This document shows, in pieces, positions 41,593-50,770 of a stretch of DNA of 64,000 nucleotides. A program made the translations under genes and the position numbers. Each line of letters begins with the position of its first letter. The stretch's first letter is position 1. Source of the stretch: Skeletonema tropicum (taxonomy: Eukaryota; Bacillariophyta; Thalassiosirophyceae; Thalassiosirales; Thalassiosiraceae); assembly GCA_037178625.1 (NCBI GenBank), contig CM074127.1, positions 186,001 through 250,000 on the forward strand, in the 5' to 3' direction. The notes beneath the pieces are model-generated. The model did no database searches. It was not told the DNA's origin and worked only from the letters and a program-made list of their open reading frames with translations.

Positions 41593-42255
41593 TAAAATTG
41601 ATCACTGCACAGTTTTACAAAACAGACACTTTCTCACCACAAAGAATACAACAACTCAATTAAGCGTCTGCATCTGGTGATCAGTAAAACATCTGCAAGC
41701 GCACGATTCGATATATCAAGCACAGTTTTACAAAAAGACATTTTCTCGCGACGAAGAAAGACAAAGACTAAATCGACTAACGCCCGTGTAAAACCTGTAT
41801 TTCTTTCTCGTACAGACCGATTTAGATGCTCAAAAAGCGCATCTAGTACAGTCAATTTCTCGCTTTCAACAGGTACTTCTTGCTTTCTACATAGGAACAC
41901 ATACAGATCCTACGCCGGTAGTCTCTACCGAGGACTCTACGTGTCCCTAAAGTAAACCTTCTCACTAAAAAACACATGTACTGATTCCTACCTATAACTC
42001 TGTAGAATAATGGGGGTGAAAAATAATGAATTTTCCCACCTGTAATAGAAGGGCACCTGCGGCCCCCTATTACGCTGCTCTGCACTCCATGAACGGGGGC
42101 CCCGAGGGCCGATAAATTTCCTTGTTTGGCTTCTCATCTCGATGGGGGAAAGATGTACGTTATTGTTGTCGCTAATATCGGTTTTATTACTGGTTGGGGA
42201 GCGGAGTTTGTCGTCACGGGGAAGTTGTCTGATGATGTTACTGAGTTTCTGCCAA
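41593..42255. other. Internal region with short direct repeats; possible RNase H remnant
   Basis: TCTGGTGAT(T/C)AGTAAAA followed by CACAGTTTTACAAAA occurs at 41580-41623 and again at 41670-41734. A short plus-strand frame at 42153-42245 reads VIVVANIGFITGWGAEF, which faintly resembles the DAS..GWGA motif of DIRS-type RNase H, with the catalytic Asp replaced. This is weak evidence only. Confidence 0.35.
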
Positions 42256-42352
42256 CATCGGCCTAAATGGCCCCAATATCTCGGCATCTATATGTCAACA
42301 TCGGCCTAAACGGCCCCAGTATCTCGGCACTATGGCCCCAGTCTCGGCACGT
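42256..42352. repeat. Second site of the CGGCC..GGCCCCA.TATCTCGGCA motif
   Basis: Two and a half copies of CATCGGCCTAA(A/T) (or similar) followed by GGCCCCA(A/G)TATCTCGGCA, clearly related to the 61-bp repeats at 33239-33600. Confidence 0.7.
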
Positions 42353-45256
42353 TCTAATGAACAGTCTGCACTCTCTCGGCCTGGTTTGGCCATCAATCTA
42401 TCTCGACTACCTGCCAAGAGGGCAATATTACGGGTCGTGATATCGATGATTAAGTTGAGGTGTCTTTTTGGATTTTCGACCATAACAATTATCATGGACG
42501 GTGTTTTTCGTTGACAAGTGTTTTTTGCGAGGGCGGCCGAGTTGTGGTTATATCGAACGGAATTGGTGGTCTCATTGTTATGGTTTGTTACCCCCTCTGG
42601 AAAAAATTGGATTGGGATTTGGAGCTCGACCCCTAAAAATCATTCATCTGAAAATCAATCGTCAAAAACATCTATCATCTGAAATAAATCAGTGGCCTTA
42701 TGGCAATACATATCACGGTCGCACGACCAATCGTCCATCGAGTTAATTCTCAGCAATTCATTCGCTCTGCTCAATTTAGTTGACTGGCCTGACGTGGGCT
42801 AGTCTTCTATCGTTCTCCCTCTGTGGGACTTTTCTCCGCCCCCTCGGGGGATTTTACTCTATCCATCCTCTTCGGTCTTTTATCTGGTTCTCGATTCATT
42901 GCTCGGCAATTAATTCGACATGATTTTAGTGTCTCTTTGGGCAATTCTTCTATCTATCCCTCTTCGGACTTCACTCAATGCGGGGCAAGTCATCTATCTG
43001 CACCTCTGGAAACATGACCTTATCATCAGGGCTCTCTTCAGCACTTATCCGCACGCTGGAACGGATCAGAGGCCTGGCACTTTTACTTTATCCCATGACT
43101 CCCTGGGAGTTATATCTCGCTCTTTGACGAGCCTATCTATTTCTCGGTTGTTCAGCGCTCAGCGTCTCCTCTAGATCTTCAATCCACTCTCATCGAATTC
43201 AGACTCTTTATCCTCCCCTCCCGGGGTGGTCTCTCTTTCTCTTGCGATTATCCATACCACAATCGGCCCATGGTGAGGTGCCATTTGCCGCAAACTTCGC
43301 AGTAAAATCTTCCTTCCAGACGGCGACGATATTTTACTCTCCCTCATCATCTTCACTCTCATACATTTTCGGGTGTGTGAGGCGTTGAACCAGGGCGTCC
43401 CTGCTGGGATCTCTCTCTGAGTCTGTGGTCGTATGTACCTTGCTAGGGCTAGGGCACCTCGGTCTCTCTCAGGATCCCTCCCGGCAGCTCTGCTTCTCAC
43501 CTTCTGGGCCTCTAACCATATCCCAGTTCAGGGATTGGCTGAACTTTCTGTCGTCTTGTACGACCTCTTTATATCACCTGGTCTCTTTATCAACCACAGA
43601 CGATAGTCTCGATAATTCCCTCTTGGCTAATGTCAAACTAGGGTTGGGACAGTTCATTGAATTCTTCTGCGGTCAAGTGCTCGTTCAGCACTGCAATCTT
43701 GGCTGGGGTGACCCTGTACTTGTATAGCCTCTTGGCCCACCACAGCTTCCGCTTGCACCTGCATATGGGAGTGGAACCGATGATATCGGGGTAAGCGACA
43801 GCTGTACCTTGGGCGCATCATTGGCGCTTGCGGATTAAATACAACCCCCGATTGTAGGAAGGATATCTTCATCTCGGCGCCTTTATCGGCACCATCCGAC
43901 ATTGCACACGCAATACTTATTCTCGCATCATTCAGCCAGCAAGCTATGTTTACGTCTACATATGATCGGGTTCCATGATGGCTTTGTTTTTCTCGCATCA
44001 TTCGGCATTTATTGTCTACTCGCAACTCGATTGCATGGGAAGGAAACTTCTCCCTCTCTTCATCTCGTTCTTCATCGGACCTATCAACTTATTCGCTGTA
44101 CAATTCACATTGGGTGGAGTACAGTATCGCACTCTCTGCTTCGCTTCGCTCCTGCCTTTCTGGTGGTGGGCTCTTGCCACAATTGTCTCTATTCTTCAAT
44201 CCCTATCTCGCTCGTTGTCTCGCGTTCCGGCCTTGACATTTGTATTCTCTTCGGAGACTTTCCTCTTCCCTCTGCGTACAGCTCTCTCGCGGCTCTACCG
44301 CCTCCTGGCGCATTCAACACAATCCGCTGGATCCTCTCTGCTCGACTTGACCAACTCCAAGTCATTCCCCTAATCAATAGTACTGGGTCATCCGTGCTTG
44401 TGATGTTTCTCCGCTATAATTGTCCCGACACTCTCTTGTCATCACAATTCCTCACACCTCTCTCGACTGTCGACTCCAAGTGTTTCAATGTAGTCGTCAT
44501 TCCCACTCTTAACGCCCTCCACATACTGTGATCGCAGGTGGATCGATTCTCAATCACACATCCCCCTGTTTGTACGAGCCACAACAGCTCCCTTCTTTTT
44601 TCGCTCACATTCTCAGTCCCAACTGCCAATCGTTGAAACCGGTTTGGCGTTGTTCGGCATGTCAAACGTACATATTTCTCTTCCACTTTGACCACTCGAT
44701 CGCACACAGCGCACGTGTTATCTCTCATCATTTATATTTGTCTCTCCTCCGACGAGTGGGGGCCTTTAGCTACACTATATTCTCTCAGCATTGGGTTCAA
44801 ATTGGTTGCACTTTTCTGTTCTGGTGTCTCTCCTGCGAATTGGAAGAACTAGTTCAAGGGTTGTTTCAAGATACAACTCTTCGCGACTAGCATCGTAAAT
44901 ATTTGGACCCTTTTCGGTGGGATGTCTCTTTAGAGTCGTCAAACACCACGCGATTCGTCCCGAGTCAGGAATTCCGGTCGGTACTCCACATGGCTGTTCG
45001 TATATAGATATAGGTGTACTGTTGGATCCGCATTGAACAGGCCATTGCAGCGTCTATTGAGTTTATGTTCATCCCGTGAGGAAAATCTGACCTTTCTCGA
45101 CACAGTCTCTTGGGATAAGGTGATAGTTTGATGATTTGATGAGGCCTCTTTATCAGCCGAGGAAGCCCTACTATTGGAATCACACAGCCAAAGAATGGAT
45201 AGTGGTTTCGGAACCCGCGCAGCTCTTCGGTCATCATCCATCTTCCCCTAGTAGTC
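42353..45256. other. 2.9 kb pyrimidine-rich internal region, no gene recognised
   Basis: The plus strand is T/C-rich, so stop codons are scarce and many frames of 60-210 codons are open on both strands by composition. Examples are 43902-44531 on plus and 43654-44025 on minus. I found no RT, RNase H or integrase motif in any of them. Confidence 0.45.
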
Positions 45257-46621
45257 TTGATCCAACCTTTCTGGCATGGAGCGACGAAATTTGGGTGTGT
45301 TTTCTATCATAATCATCCGGATCCGGATCTCATCCGCATCAATGTTTTAGAGTTTTCAGCCAGGTCAAGAGCGTCTCTCCGTCATTACAGAGACATTATC
45401 GACAGGGCAACTATTGAAAGGGAAACTCGTCGATCCACTGCGTCTAAACCGCATCGTACTCGAAAATCCAGGATCATTCACTACCTGAAGTTTTGTGAAA
45501 TGGTCGATGTTAAGGATCCATGCATGGAATCGGCCCCTCTTGAGGCTCGCCATCTCCTCCTTGCATGTTATACCGTCCATCTTATCCAAGGCAATACCAT
45601 CAAGTCTATTCGCATCAAGCACGCTACCCTTCGCGGATATCTCTCTGCTGCGATCGGTCTTCACAGTAATAGAAATCTACCTGACCCAACGGACCCAATC
45701 TTCGTGAAGGAGGACTTGGTCACTCCTCTTCTGCAAGCTGTCAAGTCATACGAATCTGTCAAGAATCGGAAAGAGACGATTTACGACTCTATGCTAGCCA
45801 ATATGTTGAAGTTAGTCCGTCTCCAGCAACCTCATTCGTTAGAGTCCTCTATACTGGATTGGATTTTGCTTGGCCGCTTCACGGGGGCACGTCGCAGTGA
45901 GTGGTGTCAGGACGGTCCAGGCATCGAAATGACCGAACCCACAATTGCTCAGGACACACCTCAACCAAAGGCATTTATAGGGGAGGATTTCCGATTCTTT
46001 GATAAGTCTGGCCATCGCATTTATAATTTGACTCCGGCTCACGTTACTGTGGTGGACGGAGTCAAGATTTGTTGGCGTTTTCAAACGAACAAGGACAATG
46101 GCCAAGTTATTCCTTACAAACGAGATTATGAACGTCCTTCAGTTTGTCCGGTTCTAGCAGCATTTCGTATTGCGCTTCGAGCGTCTGCTCTCAACGTCTC
46201 TGCTTCTATCCCATTAGCAGTGTACGCAGACCCTTCCTCTCCTACGGGTTATGCCCTTATCAGGGCTTCACAAGTGGCGAAATTCATTCGGGGTTCCGCT
46301 CAAACAACCTTCAACCTTAGTCCTACCGACAAATCTCTCCTTAACTGGACGTGTCATTCTATTCGTGTCACGGCAGCGAATATTCTTCACAGGGCCAATA
46401 TGTCCGATTCCTACATCCAAACCCGCCTTCGCTGGAAAAGCAACACATTCCTGATGTATCTCCGCAATTCATTCTACTCGGCAGATCAACATACTGCTGC
46501 AATGCAGATATCTAATATCAATCTCCCTCCTCTGCCTACTACGGACGGCAAACGCTATCGAGATCCCGAACCTCATGAGCTGGCTTATACCAAACACTCT
46601 GCTCTAACCCGAGCGGAATGA
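45257..46621 (+). CDS. Tyrosine recombinase of the element
   Basis: A 454-codon open frame. The true start is unclear: the frame opens with no ATG until MVDVKDPCM (residue ~82), so an upstream exon or a non-AUG start is possible. The N-terminal part is helical and resembles a SAM-like DNA-binding domain. Catalytic landmarks of tyrosine recombinases are visible: the first Arg in FTGARRSEWCQ (about 209), the H-x-x-R box in CHSIRVTAANIL (about 365), and the nucleophile region RWKSNTFLMYLRN (about 393-405, with Tyr at about 402). This arrangement matches DIRS/Ngaro/Crypton recombinases. The enzyme would cut and rejoin a circular copy with the target by a 3'-phosphotyrosine intermediate. It ends 136 bp before repeat B1, the expected position in PAT/Ngaro elements. 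The frame is intact, unlike the gag-like gene. Confidence 0.82.
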   Translation: MIQPFWHGATKFGCVFYHNHPDPDLIRINVLEFSARSRASLRHYRDIIDRATIERETRRSTASKPHRTRKSRIIHYLKFCEMVDVKDPCMESAPLEARHLLLACYTVHLIQGNTIKSIRIKHATLRGYLSAAIGLHSNRNLPDPTDPIFVKEDLVTPLLQAVKSYESVKNRKETIYDSMLANMLKLVRLQQPHSLESSILDWILLGRFTGARRSEWCQDGPGIEMTEPTIAQDTPQPKAFIGEDFRFFDKSGHRIYNLTPAHVTVVDGVKICWRFQTNKDNGQVIPYKRDYERPSVCPVLAAFRIALRASALNVSASIPLAVYADPSSPTGYALIRASQVAKFIRGSAQTTFNLSPTDKSLLNWTCHSIRVTAANILHRANMSDSYIQTRLRWKSNTFLMYLRNSFYSADQHTAAMQISNINLPPLPTTDGKRYRDPEPHELAYTKHSALTRAE

Positions 46622-46756
46622 GGTGCGCTTCTTTTTTTACACCATGTTCCTCTGTGTGGTCATTTCACGCCTATTCCCTACGTTCATTCGTCGTCTTTGT
46701 GTTGACACGAAGTATTCGACATTCTTCACACCTCGTGTCATCACATCTCTCATGGT

Positions 46757-46947
46757 GGCTGACACTGCCGAATTTACTTCGGCTTTCGAGGCTGGGTCCA
46801 AACTTAGAGTAGTTTGTACCTGATTACTAGAGACATCTTTGCATACACATAACGTAGTCTGCAATAAGCAGCTCTAGTACCTCTTTTTCTAGCGTGACAG
46901 ACCACACAGGAGGACCAAGGCGCGACGCCGGTTTTCCGCAGGAAAAT
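46757..46947 (+). repeat. Repeat B1
   Basis: 191 bp from GGCTGACACTGCCGAATTTA to CCGCAGGAAAAT. Direct repeat of 47161-47351 with one difference (GTACCTC against GTACATC). Confidence 0.9.
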
Positions 46948-47142
46948 CACAGGTAGACTTGGCCCGCACGAAATCGGATCTCGTCACACCTGTCTTTCTC
47001 CTTCTCTTTCTTCCGGCTTCTCGCATCGCTCTGGTCGTTAGGGACAGACAGAAGGGATGTTGAGAGAGAGAGAACAGCCATGGACATTGTTCATCAAGCA
47101 CCAATATCGTGTAGAACAATCCTATAGCTGTTCATCTTTTTT
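46947..47142 (+). repeat. Repeat A2
   Basis: 196 bp matching A1 at 32982-33177 at every position compared. It begins exactly where B1 ends (one shared T), so the B1-A2 joint reproduces the joining of the element's right and left ends. Confidence 0.9.
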
Positions 47143-47160
47143 TTCCCACCCACCCGACCC

Positions 47161-47351
47161 GGCTGACACTGCCGAATTTACTTCGGCTTTCGAGGCTGGG
47201 TCCAAACTTAGAGTAGTTTGTACCTGATTACTAGAGACATCTTTGCATACACATAACGTAGTCTGCAATAAGCAGCTCTAGTACATCTTTTTCTAGCGTG
47301 ACAGACCACACAGGAGGACCAAGGCGCGACGCCGGTTTTCCGCAGGAAAAT
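47161..47351 (+). repeat. Repeat B2 (right end of the element)
   Basis: 191 bp, one substitution from B1. After its final GGAAAAT the sequence changes to TGACCGCATTTTC, the putative host flank and SART1 promoter. Confidence 0.88.
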
Positions 47352-47542
47352 GACCGCATTTTCATTTTATTTAGCTCATTTTCACCTGAGTTTCTCAGTT
47401 GCGGGCCCCGCGTGGGCACCGCCCACAAGAGGGTATGAAGCAAGATGAATAAAAAATGCATTCATCGGATCGATTTGATTGAGTGAACCACGGGAACCAG
47501 TGAACTCATTCTTATCGCCGCTGTAGAGTTACCACCACAACA

Positions 47543-50056
47543 ATGAGCTCCGACGAAGTAATCGAGCTGTCAATTGAAGAGACGCAGGCGCTCCGTGCCA
47601 AACTTGGCCTAGCTCCCTTGCGCGTCGGCAACAATGATAACACCACCACCAGCACCGCCAATGGTAACGATACCGTCAACACTACGACTGCAACAACTAA
47701 TAACGATGGAGAAATCTCCCTCTCCATAGACGAAACCAATGCCCTCCGTCTTAAAATTGGATTGCCCCCTCTCAACAACAACAGCACATCATCGTCTACC
47801 AAAAAGAAGGATGGAACGTCCGTCTCCACGGCAATACACGCACCACCCAAAAATACCGCAGCGGAATCCGAAGCAAAGCGACGGTTGGAGGATGCACAGG
47901 CCAAACGTGAGGCTAGAGAACGATTGCTCCAATTGGAGCGAGAGAATGAACGTGAATCGGGGGAGGGAGATGAGAGTGCTTTGAATTTTGCCACGAGAAT
48001 GAGGATGCAACAGCAGCAAAAGAAGGTGGTGGAGGAGGATAATAAACGAAGCAAAAAGAAGAAACAGAAAAAGAAGCGTATTCAAAATGCACAGCTCTCC
48101 ATACCCACCGAAGAAGAGGAAGAGAATGGTGACAATCAATATACATCAGCAGACTTGCAAGGGATACAAGTATCCCATGCCACATCGGACTTTCAATCCG
48201 GTTCCACCACCATTTTAACGCTTGCGGACAATTCCATCCTTACCGTTGATCCCGACACACAAAAGGCAACGGGGGTAAATGATACATCTGCTAATAATCC
48301 GCAATTGATCAATGTGAACATGGCATCAGATTCAAAAGCATTGGAGAATTTGAAACGGAAACGACAGATTGAGTTGGGGGTGGGTAGGGCAGGTGGGTAT
48401 GCGGGTTATGATGATGATGAGTTTGAAGAGTTGGGTGGGGTTGGTGTTGTTGCCAATTCCTTGTCTGCTGCTGCAGGCGCAAGTGGTGGTGGTGGTGCAA
48501 ATGGTGGTACGAATAAATCACGTGGGTTTGCCATTGGTGCAAATGGTACAGCCCAATCCACTAATGATGACAAAAAAAAGAATGATTTATTCTCATCATT
48601 ATCTGGTGGAGCAGTCTCACTTGAATCACGATATGGTAGTACCACTATTGCATCTGATTTCCTGACAAATGATGACGAAAATGGCGAAACAATGGAATCC
48701 AAAGAGGAAAAGTTGGAAAAGGAACGTGCCAAACACATGAAATTGTTGGAGAAGATGAGAAAGAAGAATAAGAAAATGATGAAAAAGAAGGATAAGAAAA
48801 AGAAGAAACGACGAGTGCAATCAGATGATGATGAAAGTGAAGAGGAAACCAATCTTGGTAGTAATGGTGGGGGGAATAGTCTCATGGCAAGTTTAGAGGC
48901 AACAGCTGTAGATATCAAGAGTGATGGAATAGGTAGAAAGAGACGGCGAAATGATGATGGCAGCATTATGGACATTGAAAAGTCCACTGATGGTGACATA
49001 GATGAAATTGCTGCAAAGAAGGATAGATTTGATCAGATTATGCAAAAGGGAAAGATGAGAACTGACAAAGCATTTCAGAAAAGTGCACCATTATCAACTC
49101 CAGAGGATGACGATAATGCTGATGATGATGCCTTCTTGAATGCAGCACTTGCCAAAGCTCGTCGTTTGAAACGGCTCAAAGACATGAATGGCGGCACAAC
49201 GTCTAAAGCTGCCAAAGGGGAGGATGCTGTCGTGAATGCTGTCGAAAAGATAAAACAGGAAGAGGCTTCTGCCAATGCAAGAGAGAATGGAACCGAGGCA
49301 CCCAATACAGCAAGTAGTGGAGGTTTGACATTTGAATTTGATGAAATGCAAGAGTTTACACGTGCACTTCGAGCTAGAGAGGATCAAGCAAAGCGTGCGG
49401 CACCTGTTCGAAGTCGTGGTGTGCAATTGTCAACAGTCAAGAAAGAGGTTGTTGTGAAAAAGGAAGAAATGAACGATGCTACTGCTGAACCGATAGTAGA
49501 AGATGTGGACATGGAAGAAATGGCTCGGGAAATGAAAGAAGATGATGACCATAACAATGATGAAGATGACAATGCAGCCTTTGGTTCCACTGCAGACAAT
49601 AGTGGAGTGGGTAGAGGCATGAGTGGGTTTCTATCACTCCTCAAACAGACTGGAGAAATTAAGAATGCTGGAAAAGAAGAATTGCGTGGACGTGCTAAGG
49701 ACAAACGCACCTATGAAGATTACGACAAGTTGGATCTCAAAAAGGTGGTCAAGATCAATAACATCAATGCTCAAGAGAAAGATATTGAATTTGCCAACCG
49801 TGAAATCAAGTTGGAATACAGGGATGACCATGGTCGATTATTAACAAGAAAAGAAGCATATCGAAATATGTGTTATCAGTTCCACGGACATGGATCTTCT
49901 AAGAAGAATGAGGAACGGAGGCAGAAACTAATTGAAAGAGAACGGCAGGAAAATAAGCTGGCATCGCGTCAGGGTGAAGGTGGAGTTGGCACACTGGGTG
50001 CTTTGAAAGCTACTCAAAAGGCTACTGGAAAGGCATTTATTGTTCACAAGACGTAA
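47543..50056 (+). CDS. SART1: SART1/Snu66, U4/U6.U5 tri-snRNP splicing factor
   Basis: A single-exon gene of 837 residues, close to animal SART1 (about 800). The protein is a tri-snRNP component needed for spliceosome assembly and activation. Two copies of the family's N-terminal Hub1-interaction-type motif are visible: ELSIEETQALRAKLGLAPL (about residues 8-26) and SLSIDETNALRLKIGLPPL. The middle is highly charged, with long Lys/Glu runs (KKKDKKKKKRR) and coiled-coil character. The C-terminus is diagnostic: YDKLDLKKVVKINN, DHGRLLTRKEAYRNMCYQFH, GHGSSKKNEERRQKL and GTLGALKATQKATGKAFIVH. It starts 191 bp after the mobile element and is divergent from PAT1. Confidence 0.93.
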   Translation: MSSDEVIELSIEETQALRAKLGLAPLRVGNNDNTTTSTANGNDTVNTTTATTNNDGEISLSIDETNALRLKIGLPPLNNNSTSSSTKKKDGTSVSTAIHAPPKNTAAESEAKRRLEDAQAKREARERLLQLERENERESGEGDESALNFATRMRMQQQQKKVVEEDNKRSKKKKQKKKRIQNAQLSIPTEEEEENGDNQYTSADLQGIQVSHATSDFQSGSTTILTLADNSILTVDPDTQKATGVNDTSANNPQLINVNMASDSKALENLKRKRQIELGVGRAGGYAGYDDDEFEELGGVGVVANSLSAAAGASGGGGANGGTNKSRGFAIGANGTAQSTNDDKKKNDLFSSLSGGAVSLESRYGSTTIASDFLTNDDENGETMESKEEKLEKERAKHMKLLEKMRKKNKKMMKKKDKKKKKRRVQSDDDESEEETNLGSNGGGNSLMASLEATAVDIKSDGIGRKRRRNDDGSIMDIEKSTDGDIDEIAAKKDRFDQIMQKGKMRTDKAFQKSAPLSTPEDDDNADDDAFLNAALAKARRLKRLKDMNGGTTSKAAKGEDAVVNAVEKIKQEEASANARENGTEAPNTASSGGLTFEFDEMQEFTRALRAREDQAKRAAPVRSRGVQLSTVKKEVVVKKEEMNDATAEPIVEDVDMEEMAREMKEDDDHNNDEDDNAAFGSTADNSGVGRGMSGFLSLLKQTGEIKNAGKEELRGRAKDKRTYEDYDKLDLKKVVKINNINAQEKDIEFANREIKLEYRDDHGRLLTRKEAYRNMCYQFHGHGSSKKNEERRQKLIERERQENKLASRQGEGGVGTLGALKATQKATGKAFIVHKT

Positions 50057-50274
50057 ATCAGCAACAACTTCTTTCCGATGAACACGATTGTTATGTACAT
50101 TCACTCTACATTTGTTAGCAATACGCCTCCAGCTTTTGTTAGTTGGGTTAATGCTAGGATGAAATCAGACACAACCTTTCTGAGTCACCCTCATTGATAA
50201 AATTGCGTTTCTCTTGCATTTGATTTCAATCCATTTTCCAAACCATGTAATCAAAACCTCTAGGGAGGATCTCT
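50057..50274. other. 3' flank of SART1
   Basis: Short AT-rich spacer, nothing recognised. Confidence 0.5.
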
Positions 50275-50276
50275 GA

Positions 50277-50459
50277 TTAAAGAAAGAAATGGTCAGCCAA
50301 CATGAGACCCCTGATCCCAACCAACATACTTATGTACTCGAAGATCTCGGTACATGCCCACCCCGAAAGGTAGGAACACGATGTTGTCACCACATGAAAG
50401 GTGGAACTGGAACACCCAACACCTTCTTGGGGTAGTGCAGGAGTTGGGTTACCACACAT
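50277..50459 (-). pseudogene. Truncated duplicate of the 3' end of the neighbouring DGK1-like gene
   Basis: On the minus strand this reads PTPALPQEGVGCSSSTFHV followed by LSGWACTEIFEYI. It parallels PTPALVMPKKILGVPVPPFHV and FAGWACTKIFELV at the end of the gene at 50771-51847. Nucleotide similarity is obvious over about 170 bp despite small indels. The copy has no start and covers only the last 50-60 codons, so it is a dead fragment left by a local duplication about 500 bp away, in the same orientation. Confidence 0.82.
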
Positions 50460-50770
50460 TCATACCTGCATAACATTGAATTTCACTAAGATAATTGTCA
50501 ACGAGTTCTGAAACTTTTATAAAAGATAAAGTTGTCAGTGCTTTATAGCAACTGCGCAAGTAACAACCTCGTTTTTGTATACCCAGTGATATCCAATTGG
50601 ACCTTTTCAAAGTAGTACATTCTAATTTTGTTATCTCCAAATGTTATCTTGCAATGTGAATTTAGGCCTCAGACTGGTCAAAATTTTGCTGTCTGAAGTT
50701 GTTTTAACATATACATACATAAACTCAAAGTATTCAGCCTTCCTGTCGCTCAAACACTGCATCAGTGTCA
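50460..50770. other. Spacer between the pseudogene fragment and its parent
   Basis: AT-rich, without an open frame of interest. Confidence 0.45.

Larger units (their letters stand above)
32982..47351 (+). mobile_element. Split-direct-repeat tyrosine-recombinase element (PAT/Ngaro-like, DIRS order), 14.4 kb
   Basis: Seen directly: a 196-bp sequence at 32982-33177 (A1) recurs without a mismatch at 46947-47142 (A2), and A2 is flanked by two 191-bp direct repeats, 46757-46947 (B1) and 47161-47351 (B2), that differ at one position. B1 abuts A2 directly, sharing one T. A tyrosine recombinase gene ends 136 bp before B1, and a broken gag-like gene lies near the left end. The order A1-genes-B1-A2-B2 is the known hallmark of PAT/Ngaro elements, which replicate through RNA and integrate a DNA circle using the recombinase. 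The B1|A2 joint would equal the circle junction. No reverse transcriptase was recognised, so it may be defective or non-autonomous and contains nested insertions. No target duplication is expected or seen. Confidence 0.72.

Noticed and set aside
42353..45256. Long frames such as 43902-44531 (plus) and 43654-44025 (minus) as genes
   Set aside because: Pyrimidine-rich composition depletes stop codons on both strands and no domain motif is visible.
46757..47351. B1 and B2 as LTRs of a tiny retrotransposon
   Set aside because: They lack TG..CA ends, the interval holds only A2, and A2 has a matching distant A1; the split-direct-repeat reading explains all four repeats.
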